NCBI GenBank assembly: GCA_964536985.1
Contig: CAZIBG010000003.1
Span: 1-64,000 of the forward strand
Direction of reading: 5' to 3'
DNA: 64,000 nucleotides
Source of the DNA: CAZIBG01 sp964536985
GTDB taxonomy: Bacteria > Patescibacteriota > Saccharimonadia > Saccharimonadales > AWTP1-31
Positions 1 through 8,325 of this stretch are shown piece by piece. The first letter of the stretch is position 1. Each line of letters opens with the position of its first letter. Under the pieces are notes generated by a model, which did not search any database, was not told the DNA's origin, and saw only the letters and a program-made list of their open reading frames with translations. The translations under genes and the position numbers were made by a program.

Positions 1-1697
1 TGACCAATGGCTACGCGGTTATTGGTAGAGTCTGCCGTAAAGACATTGTTTGACCCAGCGGCGTTTTGGATTCGAAAAGCCGTAGTAGAGTCGGCGCCTG
101 CTTTATACAGAGCGTTAGCGCCCACCGTCACTAGCGTACCGTCATCCGTAATCGAGCTATCGTCGATAGCCTGGCCGCCAGTAAATTTTGCCAATTTATT
201 GGTCGTACCGCCCAAGCTAGTAACGCCCGTTCCCGATCCAGCGCAGTTTCCAACGGTAGTACAAAGCGTATATGTTCCAGCAGGAGCGGAAGCGTCCAGC
301 TGATAGGCAATTGTCCCTACCGGTGTGCCAGTGAATCCCAGGCTGACCGTACCAGTTCCTCCGGTCCCAGTAAGCGAAGTAGTCAAATCGCCCTGTAGTG
401 TAAGCGATTGGTTGGTGGCGCCAATAGTCATGGCGGCAGACGGCTGGATAGTGTTCACCTGGAGTGACTGACTAAAGGCTACGTTACCGGTAAAAGTTTG
501 ATTGGCATCAAGCAGCGCAACATTGGCACTCAGACGAGCGTCATTGAGCGTACCGGTTCCTAGGTTACTTGCGTTGAGATTGGTTATGGCGGAGCCGTTA
601 AGAGCCGGTAAATTACCACTGTTGTCGAGCTTGACTAGTTTATTTGCCAAATTAAAGGTGTTTCCCTGAAGTGTTACATTAGCCCCTAATCGAGCGTCAT
701 TGAGCGTACCGGTTCCTAGGTTACTTGCGTTGAGATTGGTTAGATTGGTGGCACTCAGCACTGGCAATTCGCCAGCTCCATTTAATTTGACTAGCTGGCT
801 TGCGCCGTTAAAGGTGTTTCCCTGGACAGTGACCAGACCGGTATCGATGTCTAGCGTAACGTCACCTGTTGCCCCGCCACCGATAAGTCCGGCGCCAGCA
901 ATTACACTTGTTATATCACCGCCACTACTGGTGCTTAAAACTATCTGGTTATTGAGCAGATCCGTAGTAACCGAAAGCGATCCCGAACCAACGATATCGA
1001 CGTTACCGTTATTGGAGATTCCGTTAAGGCTCGAGAGAACCGTGCTTTGCAAGGCGCTCAGTGGAATAGTCTGGCCAAGACGCGTTACACTAGCGTCGAG
1101 CCGGTCATTACTGAGTGTTCCACTAGTCACGCTGCTAGCATTTAGATTAGAGAGGCCGGCACCATTACCCTGAAAATTACTGGCCACAACAGTACCCGAA
1201 ATACTAATATTTCCAGTCTGTACCGGGCCACCTTGAGTAGGACTCAGCGATACCTTGTTGCCAACAACTCCAGCGAGGTCGTTAATTGCCTCCGCAGAAA
1301 GCTTCAACTTTCCGTTTACAGTTAGGTCGCCATTTATGGTGACGGTTTTGTCATTCAGAGATTGAACGGGCAGGATACTTTCGGCGCCCAAGACCGGGTT
1401 ACCTACAGGCTTGAAGGATCCGGCCAGATCTTGACTGTTAGTTCCTTGGTTAATCTTGGCGCTCAGTCGGAGTGCGGCAAAAGATAATCCACCGACAAAA
1501 AGCAACAAAACCACAATCAGAATAGCTTGTTTTTTCCAGGGTCGAGATGGGCGCTTCTGAATTGAGCTAAAATTTGAAGCACCATTTTGAGACGCGCTAA
1601 CAGTGGTAGCATTACTGCTACTTGGTGCTTGCTCCAAGCTCTCTAAACCGGTGGTTGCCGACTGCCTCTTTGGCGTGTCAACTGGTTTGTTATTCAT
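1..1697 (-). CDS. Membrane-anchored repeat-rich surface protein (C-terminus outside window)
   Basis: The minus-strand frame is open from an ATG at 1697 to the left edge, about 565 codons, with no stop, so the protein is incomplete. Residues 1-56 are polar and end in a basic patch (RPSRPWKK). Residues about 57-76 form one membrane helix, predicting N-in/C-out topology. The rest is rich in G, N, T, S and L with repeated stretches such as LNASNLGTGTLNDARL and GNTF...LVKL, and reaches NRVAIG at the edge. This is the pattern of beta-structured, fibre-like surface proteins in CPR bacteria. It lies 136 bp downstream of the F1-like ATPase operon on the same strand, so it may be co-transcribed and act with it (inference). 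No clear promoter or Shine-Dalgarno was seen. An adhesin or tail-fibre-like stalk is the best guess. Confidence 0.75.
   Translation of the reverse strand, partial: MNNKPVDTPKRQSATTGLESLEQAPSSSNATTVSASQNGASNFSSIQKRPSRPWKKQAILIVVLLLFVGGLSFAALRLSAKINQGTNSQDLAGSFKPVGNPVLGAESILPVQSLNDKTVTINGDLTVNGKLKLSAEAINDLAGVVGNKVSLSPTQGGPVQTGNISISGTVVASNFQGNGAGLSNLNASSVTSGTLSNDRLDASVTRLGQTIPLSALQSTVLSSLNGISNNGNVDIVGSGSLSVTTDLLNNQIVLSTSSGGDITSVIAGAGLIGGGATGDVTLDIDTGLVTVQGNTFNGASQLVKLNGAGELPVLSATNLTNLNASNLGTGTLNDARLGANVTLQGNTFNLANKLVKLDNSGNLPALNGSAITNLNASNLGTGTLNDARLSANVALLDANQTFTGNVAFSQSLQVNTIQPSAAMTIGATNQSLTLQGDLTTSLTGTGGTGTVSLGFTGTPVGTIAYQLDASAPAGTYTLCTTVGNCAGSGTGVTSLGGTTNKLAKFTGGQAIDDSSITDDGTLVTVGANALYKAGADSTTAFRIQNAAGSNNVFTADSTNNRVAIG
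535..742 (-). repeat. In-frame 52-bp direct repeat in the surface protein gene
   Basis: Positions 535-586 and 691-742 are identical over 52 bp. The copies are 156 bp apart, exactly 52 codons, so both encode the same LNASNLGTGTLNDARL motif. A diverged third copy lies near 1100-1150. This indicates recent internal duplication of a structural repeat. Confidence 0.85.
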
Positions 1698-1833
1698 GCT
1701 GCAAAACTATTGCCCTAACCCTCTTATTCCTTACCTACAATTTTACGTGATTTATAGAGGTAACACAAGCGGAATCACCCCTATTGAGGGGATGGACCAA
1801 TGGTATATTTTTTGCAGGCAAGTTTGAAGGAAC

Positions 1834-2097
1834 TTAGAGGTTTATAAACAGCGAAATCTGGTTACTTGAAACTTTAAGAATTCCGTTGTCTATTAGCAAC
1901 TCTTTTTCGCCCTGCTCCCCATCGATCAAAACAGTGCAGTCGGTAAGGATTGCTAGCAAATTGGCATGTCCCGGTAAAACGGTCAGCGGACCTAGTCTGT
2001 TAGCTGCCTGTAGCGAAAATGCCCTCCCTTCGAATAATACTTCACGCATAGAGTACGCCTTTATGGTTAGGTCTGGGCTAGCTGTTAGGCGCTTCAC
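1834..2097 (-). CDS. atpC: F1-like ATPase epsilon subunit, N-terminal domain only
   Basis: An 87-residue protein matching only the beta-sandwich domain of F1 epsilon: VLFEG near residue 20, then VLPGHANLL and LLIDNGILKVSSN. The usual protein is about 130-140 residues with a C-terminal helical hairpin that can inhibit ATP hydrolysis; that hairpin is absent. The start at 2097 overlaps the end of the beta gene by 20 bp, as in translationally coupled operons. Epsilon normally links gamma to the c-ring, so keeping this domain fits a rotor that still contacts a membrane ring. Loss of the inhibitory helices fits an enzyme that works mainly as an ATPase (inference). It is the last recognisable ATPase gene of the operon. 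Confidence 0.85.
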   Translation of the reverse strand: MKRLTASPDLTIKAYSMREVLFEGRAFSLQAANRLGPLTVLPGHANLLAILTDCTVLIDGEQGEKELLIDNGILKVSSNQISLFINL

Positions 2098-3442
2098 TGT
2101 TCTCCTTTTCCGGTGCAGTTTCCTCTACTTGAGTGTTGATAATTTTTTCGATGCCTTTCAAGGTCTGCTCACGAGTAAAGTACTCACCTTTTTTACCACT
2201 CAGATCTTCGGTCACAAACATCCTCTGTGAGAAAAATTGCGTCAACTCTTGCGCTCTCTCGTAGTCAAGACGATCTTCGGGAGACAGCTCACTCTCTCCG
2301 ACGATAGCAATGATAGTCCGTAAGCTGTAGTACTTGCGCATAATCGCTCGGACGCGTCCTACCAAATTAAAGTGTCGTTCGCCAAGTATTTCAGGGGTGA
2401 TCAACGAGCTTGTAGTGTTTAACAAGTCAACCGCCGGGAAGATACCTCTTTCGAATACCTCGCGGGATAAAACGATAGTCGAATCCAACTGCTGGCTAAT
2501 CTCTACTACAGCCGGATCACTTAAGTCATCGGCTGGGATGAAGATTGACTGGATGGACGTAATACTCCCTTTCTCGGTTGCATGTAATGAATCTTCAAAA
2601 CGGTGCAAATCAGAAAAGAGACTGGCCTGATAGCCTCCTTCGCTCGGTGTTGTTCCGCGCATGGCAGCCAACTCGTTGCGCGCCTGTACAAACCGATAAA
2701 TATTATCAACAAAGAACAATACGTCCCTACCCTGGTTAGCAAAATCGCGTGCAACTGTTGCCGCTGCCGGCCCAACCAAAGATCGTAAGGCAGCATTCTC
2801 GCTCATCTGACCCAAGTACATGGCCGTCGTGTCGCTGAGTCCACGATCTTTGAGCGTGTGATACAATTCGTGACCCTCTCGAATACGCTCCCCAATGCCC
2901 ACGAAAAAGCTAAGAGCTGTTTTTTTATCGGCAACGTTATGCATCATCTCGGTGGTCAAGACAGTCTTACCAACACCTGCTCCTCCAATAATGCCGATAC
3001 GACGTCCCTTTACAAATGGTGCCATAAAATCAATCACCTTTATGCCCGTTTCAAGTACTTCTAGTTTTCGATTCTTTGTAAAATGTTGGCGTGATGCTAG
3101 CGCCACTGGCTCGTGCCTAATCCGCCCCAAGTCCTTACCGCCATCTATTAGCTGTCCGGTAGCATCGAAAACTCGTCCGAGCACTTGATCGCCTACTGGC
3201 ATACCAATGGCACCAACGCCGGTCACTACCAGGTCGTGCTGACAGAGTTTTTGTTGTCCAAAGATGTTCAGACAATAGACGGTGTCGTCCGTGCAACTTT
3301 CTACTAATAGGGCGATTTCGGGTTTTTCGGCAACCGTTAATACCTGCCCTACATCAGGGCGTAGGTCGCCCGTTATCCGCACCACCACGAATAATCCATT
3401 GAGTGAACGAACATAGCCAACTTGCTTCTGATTACGGTCCAT
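2078..3442 (-). CDS. atpD: F1-like ATPase beta subunit (catalytic)
   Basis: A 454-residue F1 beta homologue. Catalytic features are intact: Walker A GGAGVGKT at 153-160, the GERxREG segment at 184-190 with the catalytic Glu, Walker B FFVDN near 243-247, and the PADDLSDP and PAVD segments of the nucleotide-binding domain. The DELSEED-type motif reads SELSPED at 384-390, and NEPPGxR is changed to SENAALR with the Arg kept. Several other positions differ from ordinary ATP synthase beta, so it belongs to a divergent lineage. Its ATG follows the gamma gene with a 1-bp overlap. It should hydrolyse or make ATP with alpha. Without a visible subunit a in the operon, hydrolysis is the likelier direction (inference). 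Confidence 0.93.
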   Translation of the reverse strand: MDRNQKQVGYVRSLNGLFVVVRITGDLRPDVGQVLTVAEKPEIALLVESCTDDTVYCLNIFGQQKLCQHDLVVTGVGAIGMPVGDQVLGRVFDATGQLIDGGKDLGRIRHEPVALASRQHFTKNRKLEVLETGIKVIDFMAPFVKGRRIGIIGGAGVGKTVLTTEMMHNVADKKTALSFFVGIGERIREGHELYHTLKDRGLSDTTAMYLGQMSENAALRSLVGPAAATVARDFANQGRDVLFFVDNIYRFVQARNELAAMRGTTPSEGGYQASLFSDLHRFEDSLHATEKGSITSIQSIFIPADDLSDPAVVEISQQLDSTIVLSREVFERGIFPAVDLLNTTSSLITPEILGERHFNLVGRVRAIMRKYYSLRTIIAIVGESELSPEDRLDYERAQELTQFFSQRMFVTEDLSGKKGEYFTREQTLKGIEKIINTQVEETAPEKENSEAPNS

Positions 3443-4296
3443 TAACGCATCCCCCTTGCAGCTACAGCAATTTGCCGCGACATTTCATCTCTTTCGGTAC
3501 GACGAGCACTTAAGAACTCCAGGAATGTTTTCTTATGTTGACGTGTCGCTCGCTCATGCGACAATGTCATATTGGTAAAACGACTGGCCAATTGCGCCAA
3601 GCGGGACTCAAGCAGAAGCTGGGTGACAGTAGTCTGAAGCATAGCCTGTTCCAGGGTTAGTATGGCAACCTCCAAGGATGGCTCAAAAATGTAGTTCCCG
3701 GAAGCTATAACTTCGGTGGCACCAATCTTTATCAGCATCCGTTCTTCTTCTGTCAGCTCCTGCGCATCTAGGAGTAACTGACGTTTTGAGGCCAGCTGAA
3801 CAGTTAGCGATAAATACGAATCATAAAATGCGATGGTCGAATCGTAGGTTTTGATAATCTCGATTATCGGTAATACGGAAAATTCTTTAGTTATGTCTGG
3901 CACCTCAAAGGCCCTTACCGGCTTGATGCCATTCTGATGCAGTAACTGTGCCCCGTGTGATCCAATAACCACTACATCATGTTTTTGGGAACTATACTCA
4001 GACTTTAGTTCGGCAATAATTTTTTGATCGTTAGGCCCGGCCAACCCTGCTGGCGAGGCGATAAAAAGTAACAACTGCCGACCATTACTGGCGGTGTCGC
4101 GCAGAGATATCTTTGTTTCTACTCGTAACTGTTGGTAAATTGCCCACATATCATTGAAGAATAACTTGGAACTTAGCACTTGCTTCCTGATAGATCGAAT
4201 CTTTACGCTTGCCGTGTTCTGGAAGACTTCTGTCAGATCTTCGATAACACCCACCGTTTGAAGCTCTTCTTTTAGTAAGCGAGACTGCATACCCAT
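3442..4296 (-). CDS. atpG: F1-like ATPase gamma subunit (central stalk)
   Basis: A 284-residue protein at the conserved position between alpha and beta. The N-terminal helix (about residues 15-60, with TEVFQNTASVKIRSIRKQV) and the C-terminal helix (about 215-284, ending in EMSRQIAVAARGM) correspond to the two halves of the gamma coiled-coil shaft. The middle looks like the usual Rossmann-like domain. Sequence similarity to ordinary gamma is weak, so the call rests on length, helix pattern and gene order. Gamma transmits rotation between the alpha3beta3 hexamer and a membrane ring. The gene starts 2 bp after the alpha stop. Confidence 0.85.
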   Translation of the reverse strand: MGMQSRLLKEELQTVGVIEDLTEVFQNTASVKIRSIRKQVLSSKLFFNDMWAIYQQLRVETKISLRDTASNGRQLLLFIASPAGLAGPNDQKIIAELKSEYSSQKHDVVVIGSHGAQLLHQNGIKPVRAFEVPDITKEFSVLPIIEIIKTYDSTIAFYDSYLSLTVQLASKRQLLLDAQELTEEERMLIKIGATEVIASGNYIFEPSLEVAILTLEQAMLQTTVTQLLLESRLAQLASRFTNMTLSHERATRQHKKTFLEFLSARRTERDEMSRQIAVAARGMR

Positions 4297-4298
4297 GA

Positions 4299-5708
4299 CT
4301 ATTTAGTCTCCCGGTGTTTCTTGACCAGCTTCAAGGCGAGGTCCTCATGGGTTTCGGATGCCAAAGAACTGTCTACAATGTCCTTAACCGATGACTTAAT
4401 TACCGGCATGTCTAACTCGGCGTCACCAGCCAAGAACGCTGCTTTCAGCATTATCTGCTGTTCTGGCAAGGAATAAAACTCGTTCGGGGCCTGATTAAAG
4501 AACATTTTTATCCGTTCTCCTAGCCGTAGCGCACTACGGTACTGATCGGGAAGTTCTTGTCCAAAATGAGCAAACTCGCTGGCCTGTCTATACGCTCCTA
4601 GTGTCACAAATATCTCTTGAGCCATGGCTTTTTGTAGTGCTTCCTGTGCTCTTCCCCCAACACGTGAGACCGACAGTCCAACATTAATCGGCGGCGTACT
4701 CCCCTTCTGCATCTCTTCTACATCAAACACTAATTGGCCGTCAGTGATCGAGATTAAACTAGTAGAAAGAAAGCTAGTGATGTCGTTGTTACTAGTGGTC
4801 ATAATCGGTAAAGCAGTTAACGAACGTTCGGTGCCTTGGACCTTACCGGCTCGTTCCAACAATGAGGAATGGCGATGAAACATATCACCAGGGTATGACT
4901 CACGGCCAGGCGAAGCGTCGCCGAGTAAGGCCATTTCTCGGTAGATCTTGGCATGGCTAGAAAGGTCGTCATAGATTATGACCACGTCGTTGTCGTGCTG
5001 CCAAAAATACTCAGCCACTGCTGCTCCACTATATGGAGCCAAAAATGCTAATGGAAGTGCAGCAAGGCTATCTGCCACCACCAAGACGGTGTTCTTCATG
5101 GCACCAGCATGTTCTAGATAATCGATTAATTGTTCGGTATCTGTTTTACGCTTGGCTATCAGGACAAATATCACAACTCTGCCCATACGGGCTTGGTTAA
5201 CGGCAACCTGAGCCGCAAAACTAGTCTTACCGGATTTGGCATCACCCATAATGGCAATACGCTGCCCCATAACAATAGGGAACAACGTATCGACCACCGT
5301 AACTCCTGTTTCAAGCTGCCGATTCAGTAGCGCCCTATCGGCAAAAGCTGGCGCCTTGGCAAAGACTTGGTATTCGTTCTTGGACAAAATAGATGGTCCA
5401 TCATCAAGAGCATGCAGCAACGGATCGACAACTCTGCCTAAAAGCGATTTACTGGGGTGGATAACTAATTCTGGACGATACATCACTACGCCACTACCAA
5501 TTTCTGCGGCTTCGGCGGAGAATAAGTCAACCGTCACTAAATCGTCATTTATCGCCCTTACCATGCCGTAACTTCCACTTTCGGTAACCACCTGGCTACC
5601 GAGCATAATTCCCGGGCAACCACTAACCGTCATAATGAACCTATTGACGGCTACAACTTCGCCAGTCGGCTGACCTTCGGCTACTAATCGGCTATATAGC
5701 TGGCTCAT
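4299..5708 (-). CDS. atpA: F1-like ATPase alpha subunit
   Basis: A 469-residue F1 alpha homologue, shorter than the usual 500-515. Visible motifs: P-loop GDAKSGKT at 155-162, PGRESYPGDMFHRHSSLLER at about 267-286, and the arginine-finger segment SVSRVGG at 346-352. The N-terminal extension before the beta-barrel is only about 15 residues. In ordinary enzymes this extension docks on delta and the peripheral stalk, so stalk attachment may differ here. The start overlaps the delta gene by 4 bp. Alpha forms the hexamer with beta and supplies the arginine finger, so the hexamer should be catalytically competent. Confidence 0.93.
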   Translation of the reverse strand: MSQLYSRLVAEGQPTGEVVAVNRFIMTVSGCPGIMLGSQVVTESGSYGMVRAINDDLVTVDLFSAEAAEIGSGVVMYRPELVIHPSKSLLGRVVDPLLHALDDGPSILSKNEYQVFAKAPAFADRALLNRQLETGVTVVDTLFPIVMGQRIAIMGDAKSGKTSFAAQVAVNQARMGRVVIFVLIAKRKTDTEQLIDYLEHAGAMKNTVLVVADSLAALPLAFLAPYSGAAVAEYFWQHDNDVVIIYDDLSSHAKIYREMALLGDASPGRESYPGDMFHRHSSLLERAGKVQGTERSLTALPIMTTSNNDITSFLSTSLISITDGQLVFDVEEMQKGSTPPINVGLSVSRVGGRAQEALQKAMAQEIFVTLGAYRQASEFAHFGQELPDQYRSALRLGERIKMFFNQAPNEFYSLPEQQIMLKAAFLAGDAELDMPVIKSSVKDIVDSSLASETHEDLALKLVKKHRETK

Positions 5709-6154
5709 GCGGTAACCTTTGCGATAAGGCCCTTACGACCTTTAGCTAATCCAGTTGCCAAAGAAAAATCATAACGTTTTGTGGGTGTTTGTATAATTAC
5801 ACCCCCAAGGATCTGCGATTGTGCCCGAAACGAGACAATTAGTTTGGGATTAAGTCGGGACCGCAACCAATCAATAACCACCTGCTGCTGAGATTCTTCA
5901 AGTGGCTGCGATGTGGTTAGTTTAACGATCGGGCAACTCTGAATAATCTGACTGATTTGCTCACGCAATATGGCTGCAGACTGGGGCATCATCTCCTGAA
6001 GGTTGTTTTCTCGCATAACATTTAACATATCAGTTGATGGCTGATATGTATGAGTGTGTTTAGCAAAAACCATGTCTAGCTCTAAGAGTAATTGTTTTAA
6101 TCTTTCCAAGCTCGCAACAGAAACGTGGAACTCACCGTTCTTATTTTTCATCAC
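5705..6154 (-). CDS. atpH: F1-like ATPase delta (OSCP-like) subunit
   Basis: A 149-residue protein between the b-like and alpha genes, the canonical place for delta. The C-terminal half carries the OSCP pattern: PLEESQQQVVIDWLRSRLNP, a strand-rich stretch, then QILGGVIIQTPTKRYDFSL, matching the 'lIGGvvirigd..iDgSv' end of delta. The N-terminal half is helical and shorter than usual (full delta is about 175-180 residues). It normally joins the top of F1 to subunit b. It overlaps atpF by 14 bp and atpA by 4 bp. Its presence shows that a stator is retained, so F1 should work as a true rotary head. Confidence 0.82.
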   Translation of the reverse strand: MMKNKNGEFHVSVASLERLKQLLLELDMVFAKHTHTYQPSTDMLNVMRENNLQEMMPQSAAILREQISQIIQSCPIVKLTTSQPLEESQQQVVIDWLRSRLNPKLIVSFRAQSQILGGVIIQTPTKRYDFSLATGLAKGRKGLIAKVTA

Positions 6155-6770
6155 CCAACTCCTGTAAAAGCGCTGCTTTGTTGGACTCTAAACGTTGCAA
6201 GATGAACTCTTGTTGGTCGCCCAGCTCAAGCCCCTGAAGGCTGCTTTGTAGATATTCGGCAAGCAAATCCGCCGCCTGTTCGTCGACCATCTGCTTAACT
6301 CGTGCAAGCACTTGCTGGCGATACTCATCTAGTATTTGGCGGGTCTCTGTCTGTAGGGTCTCGACTTCAGACTGCAGGGACGTCATGGCATCGTGCAGAT
6401 CTTTAGTATCGGCTTTAATAACCTCATTAATAGCGGCCGCTTGCTCAATTGCCGAATCCTGAAGAACCGTTGCATTGGCCTTTAGGCTGTCGGTTATTGC
6501 TGTTTCGGTTTGCTTCTTTATGGAGGAGATTACCTCGGCAATCTCCTTATCGAGTGGTTTAATCGCTTTCTTAAGATGCTCTTGAACATCCAGTTCCAAT
6601 TGTCTGCGTAAGTCAGTGATAAAATCTGGCTGCAGAATGGTCATCTTTAACTCTTGTTTGTACTTCTTTTGGGCCCAGTTGCGTTCACGGAACATGATAA
6701 CCAGAGAAATAAAAGCAACACTAAGACAGCCCAGTACTGCCAACCATCGTATATCAAAGATCTCCGACAT
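6141..6770 (-). CDS. atpF: F1-like ATPase b-like peripheral stalk subunit
   Basis: A 209-residue protein with one N-terminal membrane helix (about residues 9-27) followed by a charged, nearly proline-free helical region to the C-terminus, including heptad-like stretches (SLQSEVETLQTETRQILDEY). This is the architecture of subunit b, though longer than the usual 155-175 residues, and the sequence itself is not closely similar. It stands directly before delta, as b does. It probably anchors the stator to the membrane. In an ordinary Fo, b also clamps subunit a, for which no gene is seen here, so the membrane partner of this stalk is unknown. Confidence 0.78.
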   Translation of the reverse strand: MSEIFDIRWLAVLGCLSVAFISLVIMFRERNWAQKKYKQELKMTILQPDFITDLRRQLELDVQEHLKKAIKPLDKEIAEVISSIKKQTETAITDSLKANATVLQDSAIEQAAAINEVIKADTKDLHDAMTSLQSEVETLQTETRQILDEYRQQVLARVKQMVDEQAADLLAEYLQSSLQGLELGDQQEFILQRLESNKAALLQELGDEK

Positions 6771-6776
6771 GTCGCT

Positions 6777-7613
6777 TTAGCCCCCTAAGATTAAGAATAC
6801 AGCCGAGACTGCACCGATGATTACTATAGTCGACAAACTAAGCATTACAAATAAACTACGCCTAATGATGCCTTTAGAAAGCGGGTTTCGCCCAATGGAA
6901 TGAATACTTGAAGAGACTGCGCTATATAAGATCGTACCGGAGGCAAAAACTGCCAGGATCATAATGCCCATAGAGATAACAGCCTGCGAATTGCTGACGG
7001 GTCGACCAGCGGCGTTACCTAAGAAGTTTCGTAAGTTATTGAGGATAGGACTATTCGGCTGGCCATCAGGAGACCAGTCTTCGATAGAAACATTAACGAC
7101 AATTTTTCCAACCTGCACTATCTCTTTTTGGTTATTGCTGTTCGTAAGCTCAATAGGCGACTTTTCTTCGCCTGGATCGGCAGAAAAATCTTGCTGAGCC
7201 ACCCCAATGACCCTACCAGCACTGGTGGCCTTCATCGCCACACCACTGATAGGCGAAACTGTCAAAACATCACCGGCTCTAATAGCCCCGTTGGCCGTAG
7301 AAACCTGTAGGGCCACCGAACCACTACTAACCACTTGTACTTTATTTGAGCCATCAGTTATGGCAACTAGGGCACGCTCCGGTTTGACCGCAACACCGGC
7401 CAGTAGGCTACGATTATCTACCGTCGCCATCTGAACGGCCTGATAATTGTTGGCCTCAAGGCTTACCAAAGCACCATCGCTTAACGATGCCTTTGTGGTA
7501 AAACCCTCTGATGTCGATGCTTGCACAGCAGAAACTTTTGGAGATACAAAGCCAATAATTGCTAGAATAGCTGCAAATACCACCACCAGTATGTTTGCTT
7601 TAATCTTGCGCAC
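6777..7613 (-). CDS. c-subunit-like membrane hairpin fused to a secreted extracellular domain, without ion-binding carboxylate
   Basis: First gene of the ATPase operon, in the place of atpE. GTG start at 7613 with GGGAGA a few nt upstream. Of 278 residues, 1-30 are a signal peptide; about 35-180 form a strand-rich domain with GDVLTVSPISGVAMKATSAG, a motif style of large CPR surface proteins; about 209-232 and 253-276 are two membrane helices. The loop between them carries GRNPLSKG (241-248) and resembles the polar loop of F-type c subunits (ARNP/RQPE). Both termini should be outside and the loop inside, as in subunit c. Neither helix has Asp or Glu; by eye, Thr262 stands where the ion-carrying Glu would be. 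If it forms a ring, that ring would carry extracellular domains and could not bind protons normally. Assignment as a c homologue is inference. Confidence 0.72.
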   Translation of the reverse strand: MRKIKANILVVVFAAILAIIGFVSPKVSAVQASTSEGFTTKASLSDGALVSLEANNYQAVQMATVDNRSLLAGVAVKPERALVAITDGSNKVQVVSSGSVALQVSTANGAIRAGDVLTVSPISGVAMKATSAGRVIGVAQQDFSADPGEEKSPIELTNSNNQKEIVQVGKIVVNVSIEDWSPDGQPNSPILNNLRNFLGNAAGRPVSNSQAVISMGIMILAVFASGTILYSAVSSSIHSIGRNPLSKGIIRRSLFVMLSLSTIVIIGAVSAVFLILGG

Positions 7614-7708
7614 AATTCTCCCGAAAATTCTTATGATTACATGGTATCACATCTGTTGACATATAGCTTTGAGGCCATAATCTGATCTCCGCCAATCATC
7701 TGGGCATC

Positions 7709-7737
7709 TTGCTTGTGTCTTTGGATTAAGCTAGACT
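7709..7737 (+). promoter_or_regulatory. Promoter of the 164-residue membrane protein gene
   Basis: TTGCTT at 7709-7714, a 17-bp spacer, and TAGACT at 7732-7737. A Shine-Dalgarno GAGGGAG at 7756-7762 lies 9 nt before the ATG at 7772, giving a leader of about 28 nt. Confidence 0.55.
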
Positions 7738-7771
7738 GTGAGCAGTAAATTAGTCGAGGGAGTGTTATTCA

Positions 7772-8266
7772 ATGGACCAAGTAGTTAAGCGTTCGCCAAA
7801 TCCACAGCATGCTCCTGCACCAGCAGTAGCGCCGGATTCTCGTTTCGGAGTAAAAAAACCAAAGTACATCGTCAAAGCAATTATTCTTATTCTTGTTCTC
7901 TTGCTTGTTGCGGGCGGCGGCTTGGTACTCAAGGAATCAATGAGTAATGAATTTTCTAGCGCTGTAATCAAGGACAGATACCAGGCGGTCTTCCTGACCA
8001 ATGGACAGGTCTACTTCGGAAAAATCGATAAGATCACCAACACCGGCTACACCCTAAAAGACATCTATTACCTTCAAGTACAGCAAGGTGTCCAGCCCGA
8101 AACCAAGAAAGAGGGCGAAGATCAAAACCTATCCCTTGCCAAATTAGGTAGTGAGCTTCATGGTCCAGATGATGTAATGTACATCGAAGGAAAACAAGTA
8201 CTATTCTGGGAAAACCTCAAAACCGATAGCCAGGTTGTCAAAGCAATTTCGGCCAATAAAAAATAG
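7772..8266 (+). CDS. Single-pass membrane protein of unknown function
   Basis: 164 residues. A polar, proline-rich N-terminus (1-32) is followed by one membrane helix (about 33-52) and a small globular domain outside. The C-terminal part has YQAVFLTNGQVYFGKI, an LKDIYYLQVQ segment and VLFWENLK, a conserved-looking core that I associate with uncharacterised CPR membrane proteins, but I cannot name a function. It is transcribed away from the ATPase operon with its own promoter and good Shine-Dalgarno, and ends at a strong terminator, so it is a single-gene unit. Confidence 0.85.
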   Translation: MDQVVKRSPNPQHAPAPAVAPDSRFGVKKPKYIVKAIILILVLLLVAGGGLVLKESMSNEFSSAVIKDRYQAVFLTNGQVYFGKIDKITNTGYTLKDIYYLQVQQGVQPETKKEGEDQNLSLAKLGSELHGPDDVMYIEGKQVLFWENLKTDSQVVKAISANKK

Positions 8267-8293
8267 TTAGCTCGTTCTTTACGAGTCAATTCA

Positions 8294-8320
8294 AAAACAG
8301 CGCATCAATTGCGCTGTTTT
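8294..8320. terminator. Intrinsic terminator, probably bidirectional
   Basis: An 11-bp perfect stem, 8294-8304 paired with 8310-8320 (core CAGCGCA/TGCGCTG), with a 5-nt loop. A and T runs on the two sides serve both the gene ending at 8266 (+) and the gene ending at 8326 (-). Confidence 0.85.
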
Positions 8321-8325
8321 CTTTT

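Noticed and set aside
7..1173. Plus-strand open frames of 98 and 157 residues over the surface protein gene
   Set aside because: Low-complexity mirror frames of the minus-strand repeat protein; no start signals.
1603..1827. Plus-strand 74-residue frame with lipobox-like LLLGAC
   Set aside because: It runs antisense over the start of the surface protein and the gap to epsilon; no promoter or Shine-Dalgarno.
1834..7613. Ordinary ATP synthase operon
   Set aside because: No subunit a, no carboxylate in the c-like helices, a truncated epsilon and divergent delta/gamma argue against a standard enzyme.
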